Part shown: positions 10,226 through 19,073 of the stretch, in pieces
Numbering within the stretch: the stretch's first letter is position 1
Layout of the letters: every line of letters begins with the position of its first letter
Source of the DNA: Pirellulaceae bacterium
GTDB taxonomy: Bacteria > Planctomycetota > Planctomycetia > Pirellulales > Pirellulaceae
NCBI GenBank assembly: GCA_026004775.1
Contig: BPJU01000005.1
Location: forward strand, 248,001 to 312,000
Reading direction: 5' to 3'
DNA length: 64,000 nucleotides
Notes under the pieces: model-generated
The model's database searches: none
What the model was told of the DNA's origin: nothing
Seen by the model: only the letters and a program-made list of their open reading frames with translations
Position numbers and translations under genes: made by a program

Positions 10226-10281
10226 GAGCCTTCCTCTCCTCGTACCCGCGTGGAAGATACCCGTGTGCCCCTAAAGGCAAG

Positions 10282-10355
10282 AGCCAGCGGCGGGAGTCGA
10301 ACCCGCAACCCCCGCATTACGAATGCGGTGCTCTGCCAATTGAAGCTACGCTGGC
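10282..10355 (-). tRNA. tRNA-Thr (anticodon CGT)
   Basis: On the minus strand the sequence folds as a cloverleaf: acceptor GCCAGCG/CGCTGGC, anticodon stem CCGCA/TGCGG around loop TTCGTAA (anticodon CGT, Thr), and T arm GCGGGTTCGACTCCCGC. CCA is not encoded. It lies 57 bp upstream of the TPR/alpha-CTD gene on the same strand. Confidence 0.95.
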
Positions 10356-10779
10356 ACGGTTCCACCCGCTCGACAAAAAACCTGAGCGGTGGCTGGGCTG
10401 CCCCCAGCACCTCGTCCCCTGTAAACCTTCAATCATAGGTCTGATAGCCGATCTTTTCAATGCCGGCTCAGAAACCCGAAACCGGCAAACCGGCTCGGCA
10501 GCCTCGCGCCCGAACCACAGCCAACCCCAAAACTGCCGGTAGCTCCCCTGAAACATCCTCCACGGCCTTGGCGACAACAGTATATGCGCGAAACGGTATT
10601 CGGCTAGCCGGGCTGCCAACTGCTGCCCAGCCGGGCCATATTGCCGCCAGTACTCACGCGGCCGTCGGGTTTTCGCCGCTAATTCGCCTTGTCCGATCGC
10701 CAGATCTCGGTAACCATCTTGTTAGTGGCGGGGCGTGCGATGAACCGAGACCGGACAAGCTGCGTTTGCTTCAAATCGT
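10356..10779. other. intergenic, nothing recognised
   Basis: A 424-bp gap between the divergent tRNA-Thr and the diacylglycerol-kinase-family gene. It should hold the promoters of both. No clear -10/-35 pair, hairpin or small gene was found. Confidence 0.4.
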
Positions 10780-11724
10780 ATGGCGACCGTGCCCTTGGAA
10801 AAACTACCGCAGCCGTGGCAGGTAAGCGATCAGCGGCAGACGGTGCTGGTATTGCGCAACCCGAAAGCCGGACCGCGCGACCGATCGTTATTGGTCGAGC
10901 ACGCGGTGCGGGCGTTGCGGCGCGCCGGTTGGCAGGTCGAGCAATGTGACGATCGCCAGGAATTCGTGGATCTCGCTAACAACTCGGCTTTTACCGCCCG
11001 GTTGCGCTGCGTGGTGCCGGCCGGAGGAGACGGTACGTCGACGCTGGCGGCCACGTACCTTACGCCCCAAATCCCGCTGGCCCCTCTTTGTGTGGGCAAC
11101 GAAAACGTGATGGCCCGCTGGGTAGGCTATAGCGGCTCTTGCGAACAACTCCTGCACACGATCCGTCATGGCCGAGCGGTGACGCTGGACGCCGGACAAG
11201 CCGACGGGCGACTATTTCTGTTCGTCCTGACCGCCGGCTTCGACGCTCAAGTGGTACATCTGATGCACCGTCGCCGCCGCGGGCACGCCGGGCATTCCGC
11301 CTACGTGGCGCCGCTTCTGCGCACCTTGATTCGCTACCGCTACCCGCCTGTCCACCTGCGCAATGGAAGCACCAGCCAGCCCGCCGACTCCACCGCCTGG
11401 CAAGCTCCCTGGGTGTTCGTGTTCAACATGCCCTGTTACGCGATGCGCATTCCGGTTTGCCGTCACGCCATGCCGGCCGACGGCCTGCTGGATGTGTGTA
11501 CTTTTCCGCCGCGCAGTCTCGCCGGCAGCCTGTGCTATCTTGCCCTTATCTTGCTGGGACGCCACGCCTGGTGTCGAGGTGCCCGGCACGTGCAATTGCA
11601 GGAAGTGCGGCTGGAATCCGATGTGCCGATCGCCTACCAAATGGACGGCGACCCCGGTGGGCACTTGCCCGTGTCGATCTCGGTCTGCCCCCAACGCTGG
11701 TCGATTCTTTTGCCCACCGGGTAA
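10780..11724 (+). CDS. diacylglycerol/sphingosine kinase-family lipid kinase
   Basis: ATP-dependent kinase fold of the DAGK catalytic (YegS/BmrU) family, likely acting on a membrane lipid. Seen: NPKAG at 27-31 (nucleotide loop), GGDGT at about 82-86, a proline-glycine loop LAPLCVGNENVMARWVG in the place of the usual GTAND-type loop, and DGDPGGH near the C-terminus. Size (314 residues) is normal. The second loop has GNEN rather than GTAND, so the lipid substrate may differ and cannot be named. Start ATG 10780 has no strong ribosome site. Next gene on the strand is kdsA, 272 bp away. Confidence 0.8.
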   Translation: MATVPLEKLPQPWQVSDQRQTVLVLRNPKAGPRDRSLLVEHAVRALRRAGWQVEQCDDRQEFVDLANNSAFTARLRCVVPAGGDGTSTLAATYLTPQIPLAPLCVGNENVMARWVGYSGSCEQLLHTIRHGRAVTLDAGQADGRLFLFVLTAGFDAQVVHLMHRRRRGHAGHSAYVAPLLRTLIRYRYPPVHLRNGSTSQPADSTAWQAPWVFVFNMPCYAMRIPVCRHAMPADGLLDVCTFPPRSLAGSLCYLALILLGRHAWCRGARHVQLQEVRLESDVPIAYQMDGDPGGHLPVSISVCPQRWSILLPTG

Positions 11725-11996
11725 CGAAGTCGGTCCGAAGAGGACGCCATGCCGGTTGAGCCCCTTCGCCCGCCGCGTGAACAGAGAGCGGATCGAGCTC
11801 GTTTTTAAGCAGATCTGTGACGACCGACGTCCCGGCAAAATGCGTTCCGGCGGTTGTCCCCTCCAAAACGCCGTGGACGTAAAGGCCGCCTGCGGTTCAT
11901 AATGAGCGTTGCATTGCCACGAAAAGGGCGACGGCTCGCCTAGGTTGTGGCATCCCGGCACGCCGCAAGGAATCGTCCGGCCCTCATCGGGCAATC

Positions 11997-12884
11997 ATGA
12001 AGTACTGGGAGCAGATCGCCGTGGTTTCGGCACAAATTGGCCCTTACCGCTGCGGTGACGGGCAACCGCTGCTACTGATCGCCGGCCCGTGTGTCATCGA
12101 ATCGCGAGATTTGAGTTTGCGGATTGCCGAACAGCTCCGGCGGATGGTCGATCCACTGCCCGTCCAGTGGATCTTTAAGGCCTCGTTCGATAAAGCCAAC
12201 CGGACTCGTGGCAGCAGCTTTCGAGGTGTCGGAATCGACGAAGGGCTGCGAATTCTGGACGAAGTGCGCACGCAATTTGCCGTTCCTGTGACGACCGACG
12301 TACACGAGTCGCCTCAGGTAATTGCGGTGGCCGAAGTGTGCGACCTGGTGCAGATTCCGGCTTTCTTGTGCCGGCAGACCGACCTGTTGCTGGCAGCCGC
12401 CGCCTCGGGAAAAGCCGTTCATGTCAAGAAAGGCCAGTTTCTGGCTCCGGAAGACATGCAGTACGTGGTAGAGAAGCTCCGCAGCGGTGGGGCCCGCGAT
12501 GTGTTGCTGTGCGAGCGGGGAACATTCTTCGGCTACGGCCGACTAGTAAACGATTTCCGGTCATTGGTCGTGATGCGGCGGTTTGGCTGCCCGGTGGTAT
12601 TCGATGCCACACACAGTGTCCAGGAACCCGGCGGCCTTCACGGAGCTACCGGAGGCAACCGAGCGATGGTCGAGCCGCTGGCCCGAGCTGCGGTAGCCGT
12701 GGGTGTGGATGGATTGTTCTTCGAAACGCACCCGGACCCGGACCGCGCTCCGAGCGATGGCCCCAACATGGTGCCCCTTGCCGCTTTCGGTACGATGCTG
12801 GCTCGGTTGCTGCGGCTATGGGAAGTGGCCGGTCGGCTGCAAGTCGAATCCACCGCAACTCCCGCATCCCACCCCGCCCCCTAG
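11997..12884 (+). CDS. kdsA: 3-deoxy-8-phosphooctulonate synthase (metal-dependent type)
   Basis: Condenses phosphoenolpyruvate with arabinose 5-phosphate to give Kdo 8-phosphate, the precursor of Kdo in lipopolysaccharide. Seen: IAGPCVIES at 29-37, [60 protein letters not shown] and [18 protein letters not shown], all family hallmarks. The residue after GP is Cys (C32), as in the metal-dependent class (Aquifex), not Asn as in E. coli. Length 295 is slightly longer than usual. Its presence argues for an outer membrane with a Kdo-containing lipid. Stop to the next gene is 317 bp. Confidence 0.95.
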   Translation: MKYWEQIAVVSAQIGPYRCGDGQPLLLIAGPCVIESRDLSLRIAEQLRRMVDPLPVQWIFKASFDKANRTRGSSFRGVGIDEGLRILDEVRTQFAVPVTTDVHESPQVIAVAEVCDLVQIPAFLCRQTDLLLAAAASGKAVHVKKGQFLAPEDMQYVVEKLRSGGARDVLLCERGTFFGYGRLVNDFRSLVVMRRFGCPVVFDATHSVQEPGGLHGATGGNRAMVEPLARAAVAVGVDGLFFETHPDPDRAPSDGPNMVPLAAFGTMLARLLRLWEVAGRLQVESTATPASHPAP

Positions 12885-13201
12885 GGCCACTCCATTGTGG
12901 CAAGGTCAATACAGCCAACCAGGTGACTGGCGGGGGTTTTTGCCTGCGCCGTGCGCAAACCAAACCACAGTCACCAGCGTACAATAGTAATTGGCACTGT
13001 CTATCTGGACGCGCCATTTGGGTTGCGCCACCGCCATACCTGCCGCCCGCCTGTTCACGCTATGGCGCATGGCTGGCCACATCAACGAAAGCCATTATGC
13101 TAAAGGTCTTGCGATTGAGCGCAGTGACAACTCGCAGAACATTTCGGCCCTTGCTTCGCGTGAAGCGATGCCGGCCTTCCGGGCCAACCAGGAGTCTGTG
13201 C
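12885..13201. other. intergenic upstream of lipoprotein gene
   Basis: A 317-bp gap. The downstream frame is open back into kdsA, but this part overlaps kdsA and has no gene-like composition. The only functional sign is GGAG at 13191-13194, 7 bases before the GTG at 13202. Confidence 0.4.
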
Positions 13202-14974
13202 GTGGATCGATTCGGTAACCGACTCAACATCGTCATGCGGCTCGTGCCGGTGGCATGCACCGTTTTCCTGTTGGTAACCGGCTCATCGGGATGCCGACCC
13301 TCGGATGGTGTGGTACCGACCGAGTTCCGCCGAGGTCACACGGAATTGACGGAGTCAGAACATTTTCACAAGGCATTCGACCTGTTGCGCCGGCTGGAGG
13401 AATTCGACGCCGAACAGGCGATGGCTCAGGTGGCTTACCACATTAACCGATGGTTACAGGAACAGCCGAAGCCCGGCGATTGGGTGGCCGACCCGATGCT
13501 GGGTGACAGTTCGCTGGGAGCACTGCGGCGGCTGCCATCGCTGGTCCGGCTTGACAAACGCGAGGTCTCCGTCCGCGACGTACTGTATTTGCGGGAGAAC
13601 CGCTGGTTGCGCGATTTGGCCGAATGGGTACCTGACGGCCCAGTACCGATCGACTTGGCTTCGTGGTTGCAAGACAAAACGAAACACATGCCCCGTGAAG
13701 AAGCACAGCGCCTGGGGGCCGCCGTCAAGTTGTTCGACTGGACCGTTCGCCACGTCCAACTGGATGCGCTGAGCGATTGGCCGGACTCGTCACCCCAAAA
13801 GCTGCCAGCCGAACGCGCCGAGCCTGGCCCGGGTTACGATCTTTACCCCTGGGAATGCCTGTTACTAGGCCATGGGGATGCCTGGCAGCGTGCTCGTGTC
13901 TTCATGCTCTTGCTTCGCCAAGTGAGTATCCCCTCGGTACTCCTGGCGGTGGATCGTCCCGAATCGCCGTTTGGCCCGGTGCCGTGGGCCGTGGGCGTTT
14001 TGATTGGCCAAGAGCTTTACTTGTTCGACCCGGAACTCGGATTGGCTATTCCGACCGGCGAAGACCAGGGCATCGCCACGCTGGCGGAAGTGATCCGAAA
14101 ACCGGATCTGTTGCGGCGGCTGGATATCAGCCAGTCGCTTCGGTACCGCATACAAGCGGAAGATCTGGAGCATCTGGTGGCGTTGATCGACGCCTCTTCC
14201 GAAGCGCTTTCGCTTCGCATGCGGCTCATCGAGCGCCAACTGACCGGGGAGCATCGGATGGTGCTGACGATCGACGCAAGCGGCTTGAAGCGCCAGATTG
14301 AAGGGATCTCCGGGATTACAGCGGTGCGGCTGTGGCGGATCCCGTTGGATGCCGAGCTTTTTTCGCAGGCGTATCAGGAACAGCGCCGCCGGGACAGCCG
14401 TTTGGAGGATCAGTATCGAGCCGAACGCTACATGTTCAGCGGGCTTTCGCCGCTGATGCAAGCCCGTCAATTGCATTTTCGGCATCGGTTTGAGCCCTGG
14501 GAAAACCGTCCCGGCGCCGTGGCCAAGTACATGGAAGTTCGGCAGCCGGAAGCTCAAATCGCCAAGCTGCCGACGGACGTCGATTTGCAGCGCCAGTTTG
14601 GATTACAGCAGCGGCCGGGCGAACCGGTGGAATTGTGGCAGGCGCGTCTGGCCGGCAGTCAACAGGCCCTGCGAACCGCCCGTTACCATGCCAGCTATTT
14701 TCTCGGCTTGTTGCACTATGACAACGGCGATTATGAGAGTGCCGCCAATTGGCTGCGCAAGCGGACTTTGGAGGATTCGCCGGAAAGTCCATGGCGCAAT
14801 GGAGCTCGCTACAATCTGGCACGCGCCGAGGAGGCTCGAGGCAACTTCCAGGCGGCACGAGAGGCCTACCTGCTGGACGAGTCGCCTCAGCGCCACGGCA
14901 ACCTCCTGCGCGCTCGCTGGATCCGCCTGCACGCCCCGGCCTCCGGTTCGTCCAACGCCGAAACTTCTCCGTAA
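13202..14974 (+). CDS. lipoprotein with transglutaminase-like and TPR-like regions
   Basis: A 590-residue predicted lipoprotein. A hydrophobic leader ends in a lipobox (VTGSSGC). The middle has a transglutaminase-like segment: WTVRHVQL, then YPWECLLLGHGDAWQRARVFMLLLRQVSIPSVLLAV, then a strand containing LYLFDPELGLAIPT. The C-terminal 150 residues contain helical repeats (ASYFLGLLHYDNGDYESAANWLRK, ARYNLARAEEARGNFQAAREAY). This layout is common among planctomycete envelope proteins of unknown role. Start: GTG 13202 is chosen for its GGAG site; ATG 13235 is the alternative and gives a shorter leader. The much longer upstream frame overlaps kdsA and is rejected. Convergent with purC. Confidence 0.7.
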   Translation: MDRFGNRLNIVMRLVPVACTVFLLVTGSSGCRPSDGVVPTEFRRGHTELTESEHFHKAFDLLRRLEEFDAEQAMAQVAYHINRWLQEQPKPGDWVADPMLGDSSLGALRRLPSLVRLDKREVSVRDVLYLRENRWLRDLAEWVPDGPVPIDLASWLQDKTKHMPREEAQRLGAAVKLFDWTVRHVQLDALSDWPDSSPQKLPAERAEPGPGYDLYPWECLLLGHGDAWQRARVFMLLLRQVSIPSVLLAVDRPESPFGPVPWAVGVLIGQELYLFDPELGLAIPTGEDQGIATLAEVIRKPDLLRRLDISQSLRYRIQAEDLEHLVALIDASSEALSLRMRLIERQLTGEHRMVLTIDASGLKRQIEGISGITAVRLWRIPLDAELFSQAYQEQRRRDSRLEDQYRAERYMFSGLSPLMQARQLHFRHRFEPWENRPGAVAKYMEVRQPEAQIAKLPTDVDLQRQFGLQQRPGEPVELWQARLAGSQQALRTARYHASYFLGLLHYDNGDYESAANWLRKRTLEDSPESPWRNGARYNLARAEEARGNFQAAREAYLLDESPQRHGNLLRARWIRLHAPASGSSNAETSP

Positions 14975-15152
14975 CGGTTTCTGCTGCCGCCGCTGCATCA
15001 GCTCGCGTGCCGTTTCCATTCGTAGATCGCACGGGCTGACAAAGTTTTTCCCTTTCGGATCCGTGGCGCTGGGCCGACACTGCATAAAGTGCACACCCCA
15101 CGGTAAGCCGCTGGGCAATCGAGTCGCCGTGCAAGGAGCGACTCGGGCCGGA

Positions 15153-16088
15153 TCACTTCCAGGGAAACGGCTGATCCGTGAGCCGTTCGTAGGCTTCGAT
15201 GTAGCGGCGGCGCGTTCCCTCGACAACCTCCTGCGGTAACTCGGGCGGCGGGCTTTGCTTGTCCCAGCCCGACTGCTCCAGCCAATCGCGGACAAACTGT
15301 TTGTCGAAAGAAACTTGACTGCCCCCCGGCCGGTACGTATCTGCCGGCCAGAAGCGCGAGCTGTCCGGAGTAAGAACTTCATCCACCAGCACCAGTTGTC
15401 CGCCGATCCTGCCCCATTCGAATTTGGTGTCGGCGATCAATATGCCGCGACGCGCTGCATGCTCCGCTCCCATTCGATACACGGCAATACTTCGTTCGCG
15501 AAGCTCCTCGGCCAGCTCCCGCCCGATACGCTCGGCCATGTAGTCGAACGTGACATTGACATCGTGACCGGTCTGGGCCTTGGTGGCCGGAGTGAAGATC
15601 GGCTCCTTCAGTTGCGCCCCTTGCACCAGCCCCTCAGGCAACCGGATTCCGCACACCGAACCGTGCTGCTGGTACTCCTTCCAGGCCGAGCCATCCAGGT
15701 AACCTCGTACGACGCATTCGAAGGGAATCACCTCGGCTTTGCGCACCAGCATCGCCCGGCCGGCCAGCGCACGGCGGTCGGTCCCTTCGGGTAACGGCCA
15801 TTGGTCGACATCCAGGCTGAGCAGGTGGTTCGGCACGTTGAGTGTGGCGAACCAGAAGGCGCTGAGCAGATTCAGTACGCGCCCTTTGTCGGGAATCGGT
15901 GTGGGCAGGACCCAGTCAAATGCACTGATCCGATCGGTACTCACCAGGAGCAGTCGGTCGCCCAGGTCAAAGATATCGCGGACCTTGCCTCGCCGCACCG
16001 GGTACGGATCACCCGGCAAGTGACACTCGACCAGCGCCTGACCGGCCACCGAACGCCCATTGGCCCGCAGATTGTGTAACTGGTCCAC
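15153..16088 (-). CDS. purC: phosphoribosylaminoimidazole-succinocarboxamide synthase
   Basis: SAICAR synthase of de novo purine synthesis: joins aspartate to CAIR using ATP. Seen: GKVRDIFDLGDRLLLVSTDRISAFDWVLPTPIPDKGRVLNLLSAFWF, RAMLVRKAEVIPFECVVRGYLDGSAWKEY, LPEGL, EPIFTPATKA, and DTKFEWGR...LVLVDEVLTPDSSRFW. At 311 residues it belongs to the longer form of the family. GTG start at 16086-16088 has AAAGGA upstream. Monocistronic; convergent with the lipoprotein gene and divergent from the GH10-like gene. No riboswitch was seen upstream. Confidence 0.95.
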   Translation of the reverse strand: MDQLHNLRANGRSVAGQALVECHLPGDPYPVRRGKVRDIFDLGDRLLLVSTDRISAFDWVLPTPIPDKGRVLNLLSAFWFATLNVPNHLLSLDVDQWPLPEGTDRRALAGRAMLVRKAEVIPFECVVRGYLDGSAWKEYQQHGSVCGIRLPEGLVQGAQLKEPIFTPATKAQTGHDVNVTFDYMAERIGRELAEELRERSIAVYRMGAEHAARRGILIADTKFEWGRIGGQLVLVDEVLTPDSSRFWPADTYRPGGSQVSFDKQFVRDWLEQSGWDKQSPPPELPQEVVEGTRRRYIEAYERLTDQPFPWK

Positions 16089-16373
16089 GCCCGACGTCCT
16101 TTACGTTCCGAAAGCAGTCGGCCTTAGTGGTAATGCGGATTCTTACGTGCAACGTTCTGTCACCCGATACGTGCCGTAGCCGGCCAGACGGGTGAACTCG
16201 AATAAACCGGCCGAGTTTTACTATAATGCCAGGGCCGGCTATGTTACAATTTGGGAACCGGTTGGCAGAGGATGAGCCCACGGTACTTCGAAGAGCGGGT
16301 GGCGCGTATCGGCGGGACAAGCGGTGATTGTGGGTGACCTCCAGGAAATCGACTTTTCGCACTGCCAGCGATT

Positions 16374-17858
16374 ATGGGACGCTTGAGGTTTACCATCCCC
16401 GCCGACGTGCAACTGCCGGCCATCGCCTTGGAAACGGTTTACATGGCGGGGATGGACGACGTGCCGTGGCTTTGTCACGTGGCGCTGGTGGACCGGTGTC
16501 TTTCGGTTGTTCGCCCCAACTCGGATTCCGGTTCCCTGCGCATCGCGTGGCCGACTTCCCGCGGCTGCTATCTGTTGCGCACAGCCAGCTTGCCGGAGCG
16601 GGAAGAGCCGTATCGGCTGGATATCGAGCTGGCCCGGGGTACGGTGTCGCGGATTCGCGAGTTTTTGGCTCAAGCCCACTGGGCCGGCTGTTCCATCCCC
16701 GATGCGGTGACCGATACGGTGCGGAGGGCCGAATCCCATTTTTTGGACGCCGTGGTAATGAGCCGATCCAGTGAGCGGGATTCGTGGTTGAGCGCCCAGC
16801 AGGCGATCGAAGCAAGTCTGTCGATCGCCGAACCGCTTGTGCAGAGCGTCGTGGACATTGCCTTGGCCGCGCGCCGCCAGCATGCACGACAGCTCCCCAC
16901 CCTGCTGGTTGGCCGGCTGGAAGAATTGCCCATAAACACCGAGCAGGAGTCCCAGTTTCTCGAGACGTTCAATGTGGCCGCCGTGCCGGCCGTGTGGAAA
17001 CGATTGCAAACCGAAACCGGCCAGTGGCAGTGGTCCGTGCTCGATCAACGGCTCCACTGGTGCCACCAACGCGGCCTGCGGGTGGGTGTGGGGCCTCTCT
17101 TGAGTCCCAACAGGGATTTGCTCCCCGATTGGTTGTTTTTGTGGCAGGAGGACTTCGACCAGTTACGGCAGACGATTGTCGAGTATCTCGAACAGTTGGT
17201 GCGACACTGCCGGGGACGGGTTCATTATTGGCATGTCGCCTCAGCCATGAACTTGCCGGGCGACCTTCAGTTGGGCGAGGAAGATCGCGTACGGTTGTTG
17301 GTCGCCGCTATCGACGCGGTGCGCCGCGCCGACGGCCAAACCCCCATGATCGTCACCTTCGACCAGCCCTGGGCGCAATATTTGGCGCACAGTCCCGGAG
17401 AACTGTCACCGTTGTATTTCGCGGAGATGCTGGTGCGGGGCGACCTGGGTCTGGCAGGTATCGGCCTGGAGTTGCAACTGGGTTGCTGGCCCGGCAGCGG
17501 GCCGCCCTGTGACCTGCTGGAATTGGCGCGGCTGCTGGATCAATGGTCCGCGCTGAACTTCCCTCTGCTGGTGGTGCTGACCGTGCCGGGCGGGTCGGGC
17601 CCCGATCCGAACTGCTGGCAATCGGAAGTCCAAACTGTGTGGGGCAACTTCAAACCTTCTGCCGACAGCCAACGCCATTGGCTCGAACAACTCGTCCCCC
17701 TGCTGCTGGCTCAACCTTCGGTGCATGGGATCCTCTTTAACCAGTGTCGCGACTCGCAGCCGCACCGCATCCCTCATGGCGGACTGTGGGATCTCGATGA
17801 CCAGCCCAAACCGGCTCTGGACGTCTTGCGAAAATTGCGGGCCGAATGGTTGGGATGA
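16374..17858 (+). CDS. GH10-like barrel protein, catalytic residues absent
   Basis: A 494-residue protein without a signal peptide. Its C-terminal 300 residues resemble a glycoside hydrolase family 10 (beta-xylanase) barrel: LDQRLHWCHQRGLRVGVGPLL, HYWHVASAMNLPG, MIVTFDQPWAQYLA, LGLAGIGLELQLG, FPLLVVLTVPGG, and a closing GILFNQCRDS with GLWDLDDQPKPALDVLRKL, which matches the GH10 end (W....GL-D....PKPAY). The acid/base Glu (normally W-V-NE) is replaced in WHVASAM, and the nucleophile strand (normally ITELD) reads VVLTVP, so it is probably non-catalytic. Assignment is by pattern only. A hypothetical N-terminal beta-rich region precedes it. Starts 285 bp from the divergent purC. Confidence 0.55.
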   Translation: MGRLRFTIPADVQLPAIALETVYMAGMDDVPWLCHVALVDRCLSVVRPNSDSGSLRIAWPTSRGCYLLRTASLPEREEPYRLDIELARGTVSRIREFLAQAHWAGCSIPDAVTDTVRRAESHFLDAVVMSRSSERDSWLSAQQAIEASLSIAEPLVQSVVDIALAARRQHARQLPTLLVGRLEELPINTEQESQFLETFNVAAVPAVWKRLQTETGQWQWSVLDQRLHWCHQRGLRVGVGPLLSPNRDLLPDWLFLWQEDFDQLRQTIVEYLEQLVRHCRGRVHYWHVASAMNLPGDLQLGEEDRVRLLVAAIDAVRRADGQTPMIVTFDQPWAQYLAHSPGELSPLYFAEMLVRGDLGLAGIGLELQLGCWPGSGPPCDLLELARLLDQWSALNFPLLVVLTVPGGSGPDPNCWQSEVQTVWGNFKPSADSQRHWLEQLVPLLLAQPSVHGILFNQCRDSQPHRIPHGGLWDLDDQPKPALDVLRKLRAEWLG

Positions 17859-18000
17859 CCGAAGAGTCTCATCGGGCCCGATCTGGATACCCGTCCCGAT
17901 TCGCTCATGGGGGTGCCACACGACTTGCATCGAAAAAGAACTCGAAGCACACTGGGGAACTTGAGACAAGCAGTGGAAGGCTGTTTGAGGAATGATCATC

Positions 18001-19071
18001 ATGACACGCACCTTGGGACTCGTTTTGCTCGGCCAGTGCCTGCTGCATTTTGCCTGGCTATCCCATGCGCACGCACAGCCGCCGGACACCAGGCGTATTG
18101 TGGCGGTGACGCCCGACCAGGTGCGCGACGAGGATTACCAGTACCAGGGAGACTGGTGGGGTCGAGCGCAGGGCGGCTGCCGGCTCGGTTCGATCGGCCT
18201 GCAAGTTGTGGCGCTGGGTAACCGGCAATTCCAGGCACGCTGGTTGGAAGGGGGATTGCCCGGCGCCGGCCCGGTGGTGTTGCCCGGCTATGTGCTGAAA
18301 GGCGAACGACGGCAGGACGAGTTGCATTTGGCGGACGGTTCCGGACGCCAGGTGCGACTTACCCGCAGCGCGGGCCTAGCCATCGATGCACGGGGAGACG
18401 TCTGGAAGCTGGAGCGCTTCACGCGCACCAGCCCGACTCTGGGACTCAAGCCGCAGCCGGGAGCCGTCGTCCTTTTCGACTCGTCAGGTCCCAGCGAACA
18501 CCTGCTGAACGTGCGGCTGGCCCCCGATGGAACGTTATTGGCCGGAGCAATCACCCGCCAGCCGGTCTCCGACTGCTTTCTGCATCTGGAATTCCGCACG
18601 CCGTATATGCCGCAAGCTCGTGGCCAGGCCCGGGGAAACAGCGGCGTGTATCTCCAGCGGCGCTACGAAGTTCAAATCCTCGATTCGTTCGGCCTGGATG
18701 GAGCGAACAACGAATGTGGAGCTCTTTATCGACTCTACAAGCCGGATCTGAATATGTGCTACCCGCCCCTTGCCTGGCAAACGTACGATATCTACTTTCG
18801 TGCCGCTCGATTCGACGCCGAAGGGAACAAGATCGCTGACGCACAAATCAGCGTCTTCCACAACGGGGTGGGCGTGCATTACCACCGCGCTATTCCGAGC
18901 AAGACGGGTGCCGGCCGAACGGAAGGGCCAGAGCCGCTACCGATTCTGTTTCAAGACCACGGCAACCCCGTAACCTTCCGCAACATCTGGATGGTTCCCG
19001 AAAAGTCGACCGGCGAGCCGCCCGTTGCCCAAATCTGGCCCCGCCGCCGGTGGCGGCTTTGCCCGTGGTAA
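18001..19071 (+). CDS. secreted DUF1080 (3-keto-disaccharide hydrolase-like) protein
   Basis: A 356-residue exported protein. The leader MTRTLGLVLLGQCLLHFAWLSHAHAQ is a plausible signal peptide. The C-terminal 200 residues are a DUF1080 jelly-roll domain: FLHLEFRTPYMPQARGQARGNSGVYLQRRYEVQILDSFG, then ECGALYRLYKP, WQTYDIYFRAARFD, and a closing ILFQDHGNPVTFRNIWMVP. The family includes 3-keto-disaccharide hydrolases and is abundant in planctomycetes; the actual substrate is unknown. GAGGA at 17987-17991 lies 9 bases before ATG 18001, so I prefer it to ATG 17992. It follows the GH10-like gene by 142 bp, so co-transcription and a shared carbohydrate role are possible. Confidence 0.85.
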   Translation: MTRTLGLVLLGQCLLHFAWLSHAHAQPPDTRRIVAVTPDQVRDEDYQYQGDWWGRAQGGCRLGSIGLQVVALGNRQFQARWLEGGLPGAGPVVLPGYVLKGERRQDELHLADGSGRQVRLTRSAGLAIDARGDVWKLERFTRTSPTLGLKPQPGAVVLFDSSGPSEHLLNVRLAPDGTLLAGAITRQPVSDCFLHLEFRTPYMPQARGQARGNSGVYLQRRYEVQILDSFGLDGANNECGALYRLYKPDLNMCYPPLAWQTYDIYFRAARFDAEGNKIADAQISVFHNGVGVHYHRAIPSKTGAGRTEGPEPLPILFQDHGNPVTFRNIWMVPEKSTGEPPVAQIWPRRRWRLCPW

Positions 19072-19073
19072 GC

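Noticed and set aside
10317-10619. Minus-strand frame across tRNA-Thr
   Set aside because: It overlaps a clear tRNA and has no recognisable domain.
12338-13201. Upstream extension of the lipoprotein frame through kdsA
   Set aside because: It overlaps kdsA in a different frame; the lipobox leader and GGAG site fix the start near 13202.
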